Origin: Desulfurococcales archaeon
GTDB lineage: Archaea; Thermoproteota; Thermoprotei_A; CAZTBM01; SZUA-1508
Assembly: GCA_015661855.1 (NCBI GenBank)
Contig: DQVH01000134.1
Span: 1 to 41,155, forward strand
DNA length: 41,155 nucleotides
Reading direction: 5' to 3'
Part shown: in pieces, positions 23,639 through 32,217 of the stretch
Position numbering within the stretch: position 1 is the stretch's first letter
How the letters are laid out: each line of letters starts with the position of its first letter
Position numbers and translations under genes: made by a program
The notes under the pieces: generated by a model
Seen by the model: the letters and a program-made list of their open reading frames with translations, nothing else
Told to the model about the DNA's origin: nothing
Databases searched by the model: none

Positions 23639-25231
23639 TTGAAGCGTGTAAGGAGTTCAAAGTGGCCGCCTAAAATTAACATTAAAGTTGTATATGCTAA
23701 TCTTAAACAGTATGATAATTTGGATAATATGGTACTGGACAAATACAGTGTTGATTTAACTAACATATTCATAACAGCCGATGGTAAATACTTAATCCAT
23801 GACCCACCTGTATCAGATTATGAGTTAGAGGAGATTTCCAATAAAGCTTCAGATTTACTCTTTCTAATACCAGACAATGTACCATTACGTGAAGATGAAC
23901 TTAGGAAAATTATTAATGACTTTTTCGGTAATGAGAAATATTCTTATCTACTTATGAGAGAGCTTATAGGTTATTCAGCTCTATACCCTGCTATTAAGGA
24001 CCCCTATGTCGAGGATATCCAGATACCAGGGCCTTCCACTCCAGCAAGAATAATGCATTCACTATATGGCCCTTTGATCTCGAATATAGTATTTAATGAG
24101 TCCGAGCTTGATAGCTTAGTTGAAAGACTTGTACATATTAGTGGTAAAAGTGTATCAATATATCAGCCTATGTTATCCGTAAGGTTACCCGATGGACATA
24201 GATTAACAGTTACATATAAGAGGGAGATTGGATATAAAGGTTCCACCATCACTATTAGGAAATTCCCTGAAAGACCCTGGAGTATTACAATGCTTCTTGA
24301 AAAGAACACTATAAATCCATTAGTGGCAGCCTGGCTTATGCTCCTAATTGAACGGAGGAAGGCAATACTTGTAACTGGCGCTATGGGTACAGGTAAAACA
24401 TCATTAATAAATGCATTAACGAATATGATACCTGAAAGAGCATCAGTAATAACTATTGAGGATACACCTGAACTTAAGCTTGCTCATCCATACTGGATTC
24501 CTTTAATAACGAGGGAATCCTATAGTCTTGATGAACGTGGAACAATTGATATGTTCAAGCTTGTGAAACATGCATTAAGAATGTCAGCAGACTATATAAT
24601 TATAGGGGAGGTTAGAGGAGAGGAAGCTAGAATTTGGGCTAACGCACTACTCTCCGGTCATGGAGGTTTAACTAGTTTCCATGCTGAATCAGCTATCTCA
24701 AGTGTTCAAAGACTTATAAGTGACCCCCTCAAGGTTGAACCTGGATCACTCATAGCATTAAGGAATATTGTTGTGTTGAGGAGGCTTACTGTAAGGAGAG
24801 AAGATAAGGGATTTGAGCGTAAACTGTTCCTAAGAAGGATAGTTGATGTATACGATCTAGAAATTAATGGGAGAAACGTTATTCTCAATCGTTTATTCCA
24901 CTATAATATCAAAAGTGATAGGTTAGAAGTAGTCTCCATAGATAAACTCCTTAACACCTATACAGCGAGAATGATTATGGATGAAACAGGTTGGTCTAAA
25001 AGCGAATTACTTGAGAATTTAATGTTTAGAGCAAAGTTTATTGAGTATTTACGTCGTGAAGCAAAATTACACAACGAGCTATATGATTATAGAGTTGTTA
25101 CTCAAATGTTTTGGAAATTCTATGAGGATCAACATCAATTTAAAAATGTAGAAAATATCGAACTAGAGCTATATGAGTGTAATAAAGAATCCATTGAAAG
25201 GGTGTCCTTAGAGGCTACTAGAAATGACTAA
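23639..25231 (+). CDS. Type IV pilus assembly ATPase (GspE/FlaI family)
   Basis: This 530-residue ATPase powers pilus assembly. The start is TTG at 23639 with AGGTGAT immediately upstream. The N-terminal domain ends with RLPDGHRLTVTYKREIG and GSTITIRKFPERP. The motor domain has Walker A GAMGTGKTS near residue 246, the Asp box ITIEDTPELK, Walker B DYIIIGEVRGEEA near residue 318, and the His box GHGGLTSFHAES. A long C-terminal helical extension of about 100 residues follows. The absence of FlaH-like or FlaX-like neighbours points to an adhesive-type pilus, not an archaellum. It overlaps the next gene by eight bases. Confidence 0.92.
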   Translation: MKRVRSSKWPPKINIKVVYANLKQYDNLDNMVLDKYSVDLTNIFITADGKYLIHDPPVSDYELEEISNKASDLLFLIPDNVPLREDELRKIINDFFGNEKYSYLLMRELIGYSALYPAIKDPYVEDIQIPGPSTPARIMHSLYGPLISNIVFNESELDSLVERLVHISGKSVSIYQPMLSVRLPDGHRLTVTYKREIGYKGSTITIRKFPERPWSITMLLEKNTINPLVAAWLMLLIERRKAILVTGAMGTGKTSLINALTNMIPERASVITIEDTPELKLAHPYWIPLITRESYSLDERGTIDMFKLVKHALRMSADYIIIGEVRGEEARIWANALLSGHGGLTSFHAESAISSVQRLISDPLKVEPGSLIALRNIVVLRRLTVRREDKGFERKLFLRRIVDVYDLEINGRNVILNRLFHYNIKSDRLEVVSIDKLLNTYTARMIMDETGWSKSELLENLMFRAKFIEYLRREAKLHNELYDYRVVTQMFWKFYEDQHQFKNVENIELELYECNKESIERVSLEATRND

Positions 25232-26879
25232 AGCATATTTAAGGAGAAATAAGATCATAGTGGCTCTCGCAAATAGGCTTAAAAACCACCTCTTAATAGC
25301 ATTAACGACTAAACATCCATATGATGTAGCTTTACACATACTACTTTCAATAGTTGTAGCATTAATAAGCTTACCACTAACATGTATACTAGAGTTCTTA
25401 GGGGTAACCTTATCGCCATGGATTAAACTAGCCTTACTACCTATAATTCTTACTCCAGTAGTAATGTTACTATATTATACTAAGATAGGTAAGTTCATAA
25501 GGGCTATTAAAAGTGAGAGAGAACTACCATTCATTGTACACTACCTCTACATGGCAGCTGCTGCCGGTATTGCACCATCACGTGCACTCTACAGAGTTAA
25601 AGATTTAATTAGCTTTAAATGGTTTAAGAGAGAGATAGGTCAGGTAATAAAGATACGTATATTATATGCACTTAACCCTCTAGATGCTATAATATACCAC
25701 TTTAGATATCACCCATCCCAGCTAGTATCAAAGGTTATAACCTCCGTTATAGGTAGTGAAAGGGGAGGGAGTGATATCTGCTCTATTTTGAAGGAGAAAA
25801 CTGAGATGCTATTTAAACTACTTGAAGAGAAAATTAATACTATACCTTCAAAGTACTCTTTAATATCATCACTTGAAGTTTTAGCATTTATAGTGGTACC
25901 AATAAGTATACTGGGTGTAGGCTCTGTCTTCGCATTACTAGACATGAATGTTCTGGTAATATATGGTATATTATTACCAATAATGTTTGCTATAGTGATA
26001 AGTTTAAGTATTGATACATTAATACCTAAGGAGCTCTATACAACACCAGACTATAAGCTAATAATAGTATCAGCTTTACTATCAACAGTAGTATTTATTA
26101 TAACTATGCTACTAAAACTTACACCTTTACATATAGGAGTATCACTATCCCTTACTCTACCATTCATACCATCAGCCATATTTTACAATATTAGAGTGTT
26201 GAGGGAGTATAGTGTTATTCCTGAATTACCTAGAATTGCTCGAGATATAACTGAGGAGATCAAGAAAGGTAAATCACCACTACAGGCATTAAAAACAATA
26301 TTAATGATGCATCACTACCCAAGTAGTATAGCTAAAGTGTTGAGAGAATTAGCTGTATGTTTATCGCTTGGAATATCTATAAAGCATTTTATTCGTGAAA
26401 AGAAACCTCCAAGGATAATTTCTTACTTTCTTGAACTACTGAATGAAGCTGAGGGTATGGGGGCTGACCCTAAGGTGTTTGAAACATTAACAAACATATA
26501 CAGTAGAATTGGGGATATCTACTCGTCTCTAACTAGTAAGAGTAGAGTTTTTAGAATTGGAGGATACATTTCAACAGTGGTAATGGCGATTTCAGTGACA
26601 TTAACATTAAACACCATAATTAGCTTAATCAGTAAAGTATATGCTAACCCTCTAACTATACAGCTACCGCTATTTTCACCATTTAGTCATGTAAACTTAA
26701 TTCTTATAGAGGAGTTAACTAAAACGAGTATACTACTCAACTCATTCCTACTAGGATTACTAGGTGGAAAGGGGAGTAGTGGAAGCTTAGTTTATGGAGT
26801 ATTAGATGCAATAATTTGCACACTACTATCAATATGTGTAATCAGTTTTACACCAACACTAATAAATTTGGTAATTTAA
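25224..26879 (+). CDS. Type IV pilus membrane platform protein (TadC/FlaJ-like)
   Basis: This 551-residue membrane protein has two T2SSF-type modules. The first includes LPFIVHYLYMAAAAGIAPSR near residue 110 and the second ELPRIARDITEEIKKGKSPL near residue 340, each followed by helices that cluster at the membrane. About eight or nine membrane spans are visible. It anchors the ATPase and pilin in the inner assembly machine. The ATG lies inside the 3' end of the ATPase gene, so translation is coupled. Length is typical of archaeal FlaJ-like proteins. The pilin, ATPase and platform genes form a compact operon. Confidence 0.88.
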   Translation: MTKAYLRRNKIIVALANRLKNHLLIALTTKHPYDVALHILLSIVVALISLPLTCILEFLGVTLSPWIKLALLPIILTPVVMLLYYTKIGKFIRAIKSERELPFIVHYLYMAAAAGIAPSRALYRVKDLISFKWFKREIGQVIKIRILYALNPLDAIIYHFRYHPSQLVSKVITSVIGSERGGSDICSILKEKTEMLFKLLEEKINTIPSKYSLISSLEVLAFIVVPISILGVGSVFALLDMNVLVIYGILLPIMFAIVISLSIDTLIPKELYTTPDYKLIIVSALLSTVVFIITMLLKLTPLHIGVSLSLTLPFIPSAIFYNIRVLREYSVIPELPRIARDITEEIKKGKSPLQALKTILMMHHYPSSIAKVLRELAVCLSLGISIKHFIREKKPPRIISYFLELLNEAEGMGADPKVFETLTNIYSRIGDIYSSLTSKSRVFRIGGYISTVVMAISVTLTLNTIISLISKVYANPLTIQLPLFSPFSHVNLILIEELTKTSILLNSFLLGLLGGKGSSGSLVYGVLDAIICTLLSICVISFTPTLINLVI

Positions 26880-27244
26880 AGTATCAATGGCATTAACTAT
26901 ATCAAAACCAAATAGGAGATGTAAACTTTCATTGAAATTGCCTGATTCAAAATGATATGGATAATACCCACCTAAGCAATTAGGATAATGTTCAAAGCTT
27001 AAATGAATACAAGCTAAATGAGGTAAACAGTGGAATGTAGATTAAAGGTAGTAGCTAACTCCAGGATGTGTAGGCTAAAGATGTTATGGTATTAGAGTTA
27101 CCAGTATTTAGAGTTGTAAAATAAGTTGACAACTATAGTTGATAATGAAGCTATATAAGAAGGTATGAAGAGTATTCAGCATACACTATAAAAGGGGATT
27201 GTTTTAGAGAGTATTGTGAACATCTAAAGTTGAAGGGTAATAGT
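26880..27244. other. Long intergenic region before the thioredoxin-reductase gene
   Basis: I find no protein gene here; the open frames are under 25 codons. It holds a 12-bp palindrome CAACTATAGTTG (27130-27141), a 19-base element TATGAAGAGTATTCAGCAT (27164-27182) that repeats the one at 1702-1721 with one base missing, and a TATA box TATAAAAGG (27187-27195) whose predicted start lies near 27213. The palindrome lies about 50 bases upstream of the TATA box, where an activator or repressor could bind. Confidence 0.55.
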
Positions 27245-28213
27245 ATGAGTTTAAGATTAGAGTTAGCTTTAAAGAGTAAGGATATTGTTAGGGAGAGAGA
27301 GTACGATGTAATAGTTGTTGGTGGAGGACCCGCGGGTATAACGGCTGCAATATATTTAGCACGATACCTTCTCAAAACACTATTAATTACGAAGAGTATT
27401 GGAGGTAAAATACTACACACTTACATTGTAGAGAACTATCCTGGATTCAAAAGCATAGAGTCGTACAAACTTATAAAGTATTTCGAAGAACATATCAGAT
27501 CATATAATGTACCAATATTAATTGATGAAGTTACTGATATTGTAAAACACAATCAACTATTTAAAGTTAGTACACGAAATAATGGAGAATTTGTAAGTAA
27601 AGCAGTAATATTAGCTATTGGTGTTGAGAAAAGGAGGCTTAATGTTCCTGGAGAGAAGGAATTTATAGGTAAAGGTGTATCATACTGTGCTGTCTGTGAC
27701 GCCCCTTTGTTTAAGGGTAAAGAGGTAGCAGTTATTGGGGGTGGTGATTCAGCAGTAACAAGTGCACTACTGCTATCACGTTACGCTACCAAAGTATATT
27801 TAATATGTAAAGAAAGTAAGTTAATAGCACAACCAATACTTATTGAGCGCCTTAAGAAAACAAAAAACATATACATAATACTTAATGACGAAGTTATCGA
27901 AATAAATGGTAGAGATAGGGTTGAATGTATAAAATTGAAGTCAGGTAGAGCCTTAGGTGTAAGTGGAGTATTCATTGAAGTAGGTTTGGAACCCCCTATA
28001 GAGTTTCTTAGAAAGCTGGGACTTAAGTTGACAAGTGAGGGTTACGTTGAAGTTAAACCTGATCAGTCAACAAATATAGCAGGATTATTTGCTGCTGGCG
28101 ACATAACAAATGCATGTAACAATTTTAAACAGATAATTACAGCTGCAGCTCAAGGGGCTATAGCAGCAAAGTCAGCATATGAGTATTTACAGCAAATACT
28201 TAGCCAACAATAA
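27245..28213 (+). CDS. Thioredoxin-reductase-like FAD disulfide oxidoreductase
   Basis: This protein has the FAD-binding GGGPAGI near its N-terminus, the redox-active CAVC at residues 148-151, the second nucleotide-binding turn IGGGDSAV, and the final FAD motif GLFAAGDIT. It would reduce thioredoxin-like proteins or glutaredoxin-like protein disulfide oxidoreductases. I prefer ATG 27245 (322 residues), with AGGGT upstream; a TTG at 27230 is possible. The usual HRR motif for the NADPH 2'-phosphate is replaced by CKESKL after VYLI, so NADH or another donor may be used. Confidence 0.88.
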   Translation: MSLRLELALKSKDIVREREYDVIVVGGGPAGITAAIYLARYLLKTLLITKSIGGKILHTYIVENYPGFKSIESYKLIKYFEEHIRSYNVPILIDEVTDIVKHNQLFKVSTRNNGEFVSKAVILAIGVEKRRLNVPGEKEFIGKGVSYCAVCDAPLFKGKEVAVIGGGDSAVTSALLLSRYATKVYLICKESKLIAQPILIERLKKTKNIYIILNDEVIEINGRDRVECIKLKSGRALGVSGVFIEVGLEPPIEFLRKLGLKLTSEGYVEVKPDQSTNIAGLFAAGDITNACNNFKQIITAAAQGAIAAKSAYEYLQQILSQQ

Positions 28214-28291
28214 GCTGTTAAAATAAAGTGGGCCATAGGCTTTGAAGTTTAGGGGGCTTAAACCTATTATGGAGAGTCATGGGGATAGACC

Positions 28292-28918
28292 ATGCTCCCC
28301 AACCACAATAACGTATTGAAGTACATAATGGGTAATAGTCTTTATAGGAATGTTTATTTTGTTACAGCTAAATACTTAAGTTTAGATGATGACGTACATG
28401 GTATACCCCATACGTTAAGAGTGTTAAAGATAGCATTAGATATCGCTTGTAGAGTGAAAGCACGTGTAGACACGGACATTCTTGTGGTAGCAACACTACT
28501 TCACGATATTGGTAGATCTATTGAAAACATGGAGAATATTCATCATGCACTATTGAGTGCTAGAATTGCTGAGCAAGAGTTAAAGAAGCTTAAATTAGAT
28601 GAATGGAAGATTACCAGAATAGTTGAAGCTATTAAAGCACATAGTTTCTCATTAAACTATCCAGCTAAAACTATTGAGGCAAAAATACTTAGTGATGCAG
28701 ATAAAATTGATGCTATAGGGGCTATAGGTATCGCTAGAGCATTTATTGAATCAGCTAGGAGAGGTCGAAATATTAGTGGGACAATTACACACTTCCATGA
28801 AAAGCTAGTTAACCTTATAAACTTACTCTACCTTGAAGAATCAAAGGAGATAGCGTTAGAACGCCACAACTTTATGGTACAGTTCTTTGAAAAACTTAGG
28901 AAAGAGATGTCTTATTAG
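28292..28918 (+). CDS. HD-domain metal-dependent phosphohydrolase
   Basis: This 208-residue protein has the HD-superfamily ligands: histidine in HGIPHTLRV, the HD pair in ATLLHDIGRSI, histidines in NIHHALLSA, and the aspartate in ILSDADKIDAIGAIG. It resembles the YedJ-like class of small archaeal and bacterial HD hydrolases. The substrate is a nucleotide or phosphate ester but cannot be identified. It begins 78 bases after the thioredoxin-reductase gene on the same strand. The start ATG is the 3' half of a 5-bp CATGG/CCATG inverted repeat, possibly by chance. Confidence 0.85.
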   Translation: MLPNHNNVLKYIMGNSLYRNVYFVTAKYLSLDDDVHGIPHTLRVLKIALDIACRVKARVDTDILVVATLLHDIGRSIENMENIHHALLSARIAEQELKKLKLDEWKITRIVEAIKAHSFSLNYPAKTIEAKILSDADKIDAIGAIGIARAFIESARRGRNISGTITHFHEKLVNLINLLYLEESKEIALERHNFMVQFFEKLRKEMSY

Positions 28919-29012
28919 TATAGTTTAATATAGTGCTTGTGTTAAATAATTTAATGCACACCTGATACGGTATGTTAGAGTCATCTAATGTAATGGAGAA
29001 TTAACGTTAGTA

Positions 29013-29090
29013 TGGTGGGCCCGCGGGGATTTGAACCCCGGACCTCCGCCTCGTCAGGGCGGCGTCCTAACCAGGCTAGACGACGGGCCC
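29013..29090 (-). tRNA. tRNA-Val (GAC), CCA encoded
   Basis: Read on the minus strand, the acceptor GGGCCCG pairs with CGGGCCC, followed by discriminator A and an encoded CCA (29015-29013). The anticodon stem CCGCC/GGCGG holds the loop CTGACGA, whose anticodon GAC reads valine codons. The T arm is a normal GGGG/CCCC stem with TTCAAAT. No intron is seen. A TATA-like TTTTAAG lies about 36 bases upstream on the minus strand (near 29126). Confidence 0.95.
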
Positions 29091-29245
29091 TACCTGCTCT
29101 ACACATTTAATACAGTCGGGACTTAAAATTTTATCTGTAAACTTCATTTATTCATTATAGACATTAGGAGATAGGCGTTGAAAACATACACTCTCTAAGT
29201 AATTTAATGTACTTATGGGGAGACATTTAGTAAACCTTAAAACCT

Positions 29246-29275
29246 CTACTCTAGTATACATCATTACTAGAGTAG
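29246..29275. promoter_or_regulatory. Perfect 11-bp inverted repeat over the tRNA-Asn promoter start
   Basis: CTACTCTAGTA (29246-29256) and its exact reverse complement (29265-29275) are separated by 8 bases. A TATA-like CTTAAAAC at 29236-29243 predicts transcription start near 29265, so the repeat straddles it and the tRNA begins at 29279. It is better placed as a DNA operator than as an RNA hairpin. The core CTAGTA...TACTAG also occurs in the hairpin at 9498-9521. Confidence 0.55.
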
Positions 29276-29278
29276 GGT

Positions 29279-29354
29279 GCCGCGGTAGCTCAGCGGGTAG
29301 AGCGCCGGGCTGTTAACCCGGTGGTCGGAGGTTCAAATCCTCCCCGCGGCGCCA
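29279..29354 (+). tRNA. tRNA-Asn (GTT), CCA encoded
   Basis: The acceptor GCCGCGG pairs with CCGCGGC, with discriminator G and encoded CCA at 29352-29354. The D arm has GCTC/GAGC, and the anticodon stem CCGGG/CCCGG holds the loop CTGTTAA, giving anticodon GTT for asparagine. The T arm is GGAGG/CCTCC with TTCAAAT. No intron is present. It is divergent from tRNA-Val with about 190 bases between. Confidence 0.96.
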
Positions 29355-29466
29355 TCCTAATTCTAACATTACAGTTTCAGCTAGTAAGCTGTGCATAGAA
29401 TATACTCCACTATCCCAATACGTAAATTACGTAAATTATTAGTTGAAATTGTGATTTGAGATACCT

Positions 29467-30333
29467 CTATGTTTGTATTAGTGGATTCCTGTATATTGGT
29501 GTATTAAGTATGGCTATGTGTGTTCTTGCACTATAGAATTTAGTGTTAACATTTCTCTCCTTCAATATTCTCTCTACCTGTTCTACTGTTAGGTTTAGTG
29601 GGTCTAATTTTAGCGATGCTAATATAAAGTTGCATGCGTAACTAAAGCTTGGTATCCAAACATTATACTCTCTTATTAAGGGGAATGCGCTTTTCACCGC
29701 TTCAAGTACTTTCCTATATACGTTTTCGAAGAAGAATGATGATCCAGCTTGAGTTACTATTATGCCATTATCGTCTGCTAGTATATCCCTGACTTTTCTA
29801 TAGAATTTCTCTTTATATAGTTCGAGGGAAAGTTTTGAACTGTATGGGTCTGTTAGGTCGAGTATTACTACATCGAATTTTTCATTAGTTGTTTCAACAT
29901 ATTCTTTACCGTCTGCTATAACAAGTTTTAGTCTTGGATCATAAAATGCACCTTTATGCATACACTCAAGATACTTTTTAGCTAACTCAATTAGCTCCCC
30001 ATCGATATCAACCATTACAACATGTTTAACAGTATTATGTTTTAATACTTCCCTTACAGTGGCTCCCTCACCACCGCCTATTACTAACACTTTTTCAGGT
30101 TTAGGATGGGTTACCATAGCTGGGTGAACTAATACCTCATGGTAAATGTATTCATCAGATTCTGTTGACTGTATATAGCCATCAAGTATCAGTGATATAC
30201 CGTATTCATCTAGGTCAGCAATAACAACATCTTGATATTTAGTTTTCTTTCTAACGATTATTTTCTTTAAAGGCATGATATTGTAAGTTTTATTTGAGAC
30301 GGGCTGAACTAGAGTAAGGTATGGTATTTTCAT
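29467..30333 (-). CDS. speE: Polyamine aminopropyltransferase (spermidine synthase family)
   Basis: This 288-residue enzyme transfers an aminopropyl group from decarboxylated S-adenosylmethionine to a diamine. The nucleotide-binding motif VLVIGGGEGATVREVL, the acidic VVMVDIDGELIELAK, and the catalytic region VVILDLTDPYSSKLSLELY are all present. The substrate may be putrescine, agmatine or a longer amine, as these enzymes are broad in hyperthermophiles. GGAGGT lies nine bases before the ATG. A perfect palindrome (30360-30374) is located in the upstream region, and a TATA-like GTATATATT near 30400. The product would feed deoxyhypusine synthase. Confidence 0.93.
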   Translation of the reverse strand: MKIPYLTLVQPVSNKTYNIMPLKKIIVRKKTKYQDVVIADLDEYGISLILDGYIQSTESDEYIYHEVLVHPAMVTHPKPEKVLVIGGGEGATVREVLKHNTVKHVVMVDIDGELIELAKKYLECMHKGAFYDPRLKLVIADGKEYVETTNEKFDVVILDLTDPYSSKLSLELYKEKFYRKVRDILADDNGIIVTQAGSSFFFENVYRKVLEAVKSAFPLIREYNVWIPSFSYACNFILASLKLDPLNLTVEQVERILKERNVNTKFYSARTHIAILNTPIYRNPLIQT

Positions 30334-30359
30334 ACTATTCTAACCTCCATATATAGCTA

Positions 30360-30374
30360 AGTCTGATTCAGACT
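30360..30374. promoter_or_regulatory. 15-bp palindrome upstream of speE
   Basis: AGTCTGA, one central T, then TCAGACT make a perfect palindrome 27 bases upstream of the speE start. With a TATA-like element near 30400 on the minus strand, the palindrome lies at or just after the transcription start. A one-base loop makes it unsuitable as an RNA hairpin, so it is more likely a dimeric repressor site. Confidence 0.45.
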
Positions 30375-30523
30375 CCGATGCAGATAAGAGTTGCGGAATA
30401 TATACTTTAGGGCTTTATTGTATCCTCCATTTACAAGAAATACTTCTGATAATGATCAGTTGGTGCATAAGATTTATATTTAGTATATATTTTTGGTAAG
30501 ATGGTAAGGTTCGGGCTGATATT

Positions 30524-30721
30524 ATGCCGATAGAAATTTATGATAAAGAGGAGTTTAGGAAAATCGCTGAGAGAGCTATAGAGTGTCGAGTTAAAAGGTT
30601 AAAGGATGTTGTTAAAATAAAGGCTAGGACTAAAAGGTACCTTTACACAATAAAGGTTAAACCTGAGGAAGCAGATGAATTCATAAAGACTTTAAAGTGT
30701 CGTAGAATAGTTGAGGTCTAG
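30524..30721 (+). CDS. rpl38e: Ribosomal protein eL38
   Basis: This 65-residue basic protein matches eL38 of the large ribosomal subunit: the N-terminal DKEEFRKIAERAIECRVKRL helix, then VVKIKARTKRYLYTIKV and KPEEADEFIKTL. The length is usual for archaeal members, which are found mainly in crenarchaea and relatives. The TATA-like ATTTATATT at about 30471-30480 lies upstream. Its stop is two bases from the convergent nuclease gene. Confidence 0.9.
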   Translation: MPIEIYDKEEFRKIAERAIECRVKRLKDVVKIKARTKRYLYTIKVKPEEADEFIKTLKCRRIVEV

Positions 30722-30723
30722 CT

Positions 30724-31983
30724 CTAATCCTCTAACTCTACTCTCATACCATTCCTTGCTACAATAACTTCTATTCCAAGCTCCTCCATAATATTTTGTG
30801 CCAGCTTTGATGCAGGTTCATACTCGCTATGAACTATTATCACTTTCTCTAAATTCTCTATGCTCTTAACAATCTCCATTAACTCACGTTTACCTGCATG
30901 ACTTGAGAAATCAAACCATTCAACTCTAGCCTTAACACGTACTCCACCTTCACCCCACGACCCTGTAGCTAGAATGTTATAGCCTGGAGTATTGGGTGCT
31001 TGAAAGCTCACTAGGAATATAGCGTTCTTTTCATTTTCATAAATTCTCTTCAGATAATATAGTGCTGGACCTCCTTTAAGCATTCCAGCACTTGCAACTA
31101 TAACGCATGGGCTATCTAGTATATGTTTTCTTATATACCATCCTCTAACCTCATTATACGCTACAATAGCGTCTTCGAAGAGTGTCTTCTCATTTAAGAA
31201 GTCAAGATTTGATAAGAGTATCTTATTGATTTCTCTGACCATACCATCATAGAATACTGGTTCAATACCATACTTTTTCAGTACACATAGAATCTCCTGG
31301 GATCTACTTAATGCAAATGCGGGTATAAGTACTATGCCATTGTTCTCAAGAACTTCCTTAACAGCTTCAATAAATCTTTTCTCAACTTGATCTCTGGGAG
31401 GGTGTGTTGCATCAGCATATGTTGCCTCCAATATTAAGTATTCAGCTTTAACTCCATTAAATGATGCTCCCTTAACGAGGTTAGTATCTATGGTGTTGAC
31501 ATCGCCTGTAAATATTAGACTTTTACGTTTACCGTGGATTATAGTCATCATACTACCAGGGATGTGTCCGGCACTAGCAAACTCAAGTCTAATATTGCCT
31601 TCATCTATTATATCACCATACCTTACAGTCTCAACATTTTGAACCAGCTTATTTACCTCGTAATATTCGAATGGTAAGTGGTAACCTGAAATATTTAAGA
31701 AGTCTTCAAACATAGGTTTCACTAAGTCTCTTGTAACTTTTGTAGTATATACTTTGATATTTGATGAAATGTATAGTAGTGGAGCAGCACCTATGTGATC
31801 AAGATGTGCATGAGATAACGTTAGAATATCAACTCTTTTAGGTTCAATATGTAGTGGTAGCTGGGGTATATCGTTTTCATCAAAGTTGATACCATAGTCT
31901 AATAGTACATTAGCTCCGTTAACACTTACATGAACAGCTAACCTACCTATCTCACTCCCACCACCTAGTATTTCAACTCTCAA
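30724..31983 (-). CDS. Beta-CASP metallo-beta-lactamase ribonuclease (aCPSF2-like)
   Basis: This 419-residue protein is a beta-CASP nuclease. The metal site HAHLDH is at residues 58-63; further motifs include SAGHIPGSM, FTGDVN, LEATYADATH, the CASP-specific ASAGMLKGGPALYYL and SSHAGKREL. It lacks N-terminal KH domains and so is not the transcription terminator FttA (aCPSF1); it fits aCPSF2, an RNA-processing enzyme with endo- and/or 5'-exonuclease activity. The start is TTG at 31983, with GGGAGAGA just upstream. A TATA box near 32050 gives a leader of about 45 bases. Confidence 0.88.
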   Translation of the reverse strand: MRVEILGGGSEIGRLAVHVSVNGANVLLDYGINFDENDIPQLPLHIEPKRVDILTLSHAHLDHIGAAPLLYISSNIKVYTTKVTRDLVKPMFEDFLNISGYHLPFEYYEVNKLVQNVETVRYGDIIDEGNIRLEFASAGHIPGSMMTIIHGKRKSLIFTGDVNTIDTNLVKGASFNGVKAEYLILEATYADATHPPRDQVEKRFIEAVKEVLENNGIVLIPAFALSRSQEILCVLKKYGIEPVFYDGMVREINKILLSNLDFLNEKTLFEDAIVAYNEVRGWYIRKHILDSPCVIVASAGMLKGGPALYYLKRIYENEKNAIFLVSFQAPNTPGYNILATGSWGEGGVRVKARVEWFDFSSHAGKRELMEIVKSIENLEKVIIVHSEYEPASKLAQNIMEELGIEVIVARNGMRVELED

Positions 31984-32217
31984 TATTCTCTCCCTCTAAT
32001 TCTGCTTCCCATACGCTACTCTTACTTGTTTAAACAGCTTGAATAAGGGGTATATAAAAACCTTTAGACTACTGTACTTAATGAAAGTATATGCCCACAT
32101 AGTTAGTATTATTCCCTTATAAATTCTGAGAGTCGAGTATTTTAGTTTAATAATTCATTAGAAATATAGAAATACGGAAATGAGAGTGTACTAAGTAGAA
32201 TAGCCCAGGGAGAATGT

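Noticed and set aside
28276..28310. CATGG/CCATG inverted repeat and GGGGA/TCCCC pairing around the start codon of the HD gene, as a possible translation switch
   Set aside because: Arms are only five bases and overlap each other. Without covariation this is not supported.
29424..29441. Two tandem copies of a 9-base unit ACGTAAATT between tRNA-Asn and speE
   Set aside because: Two short AT-rich copies are within chance expectation for this base composition.
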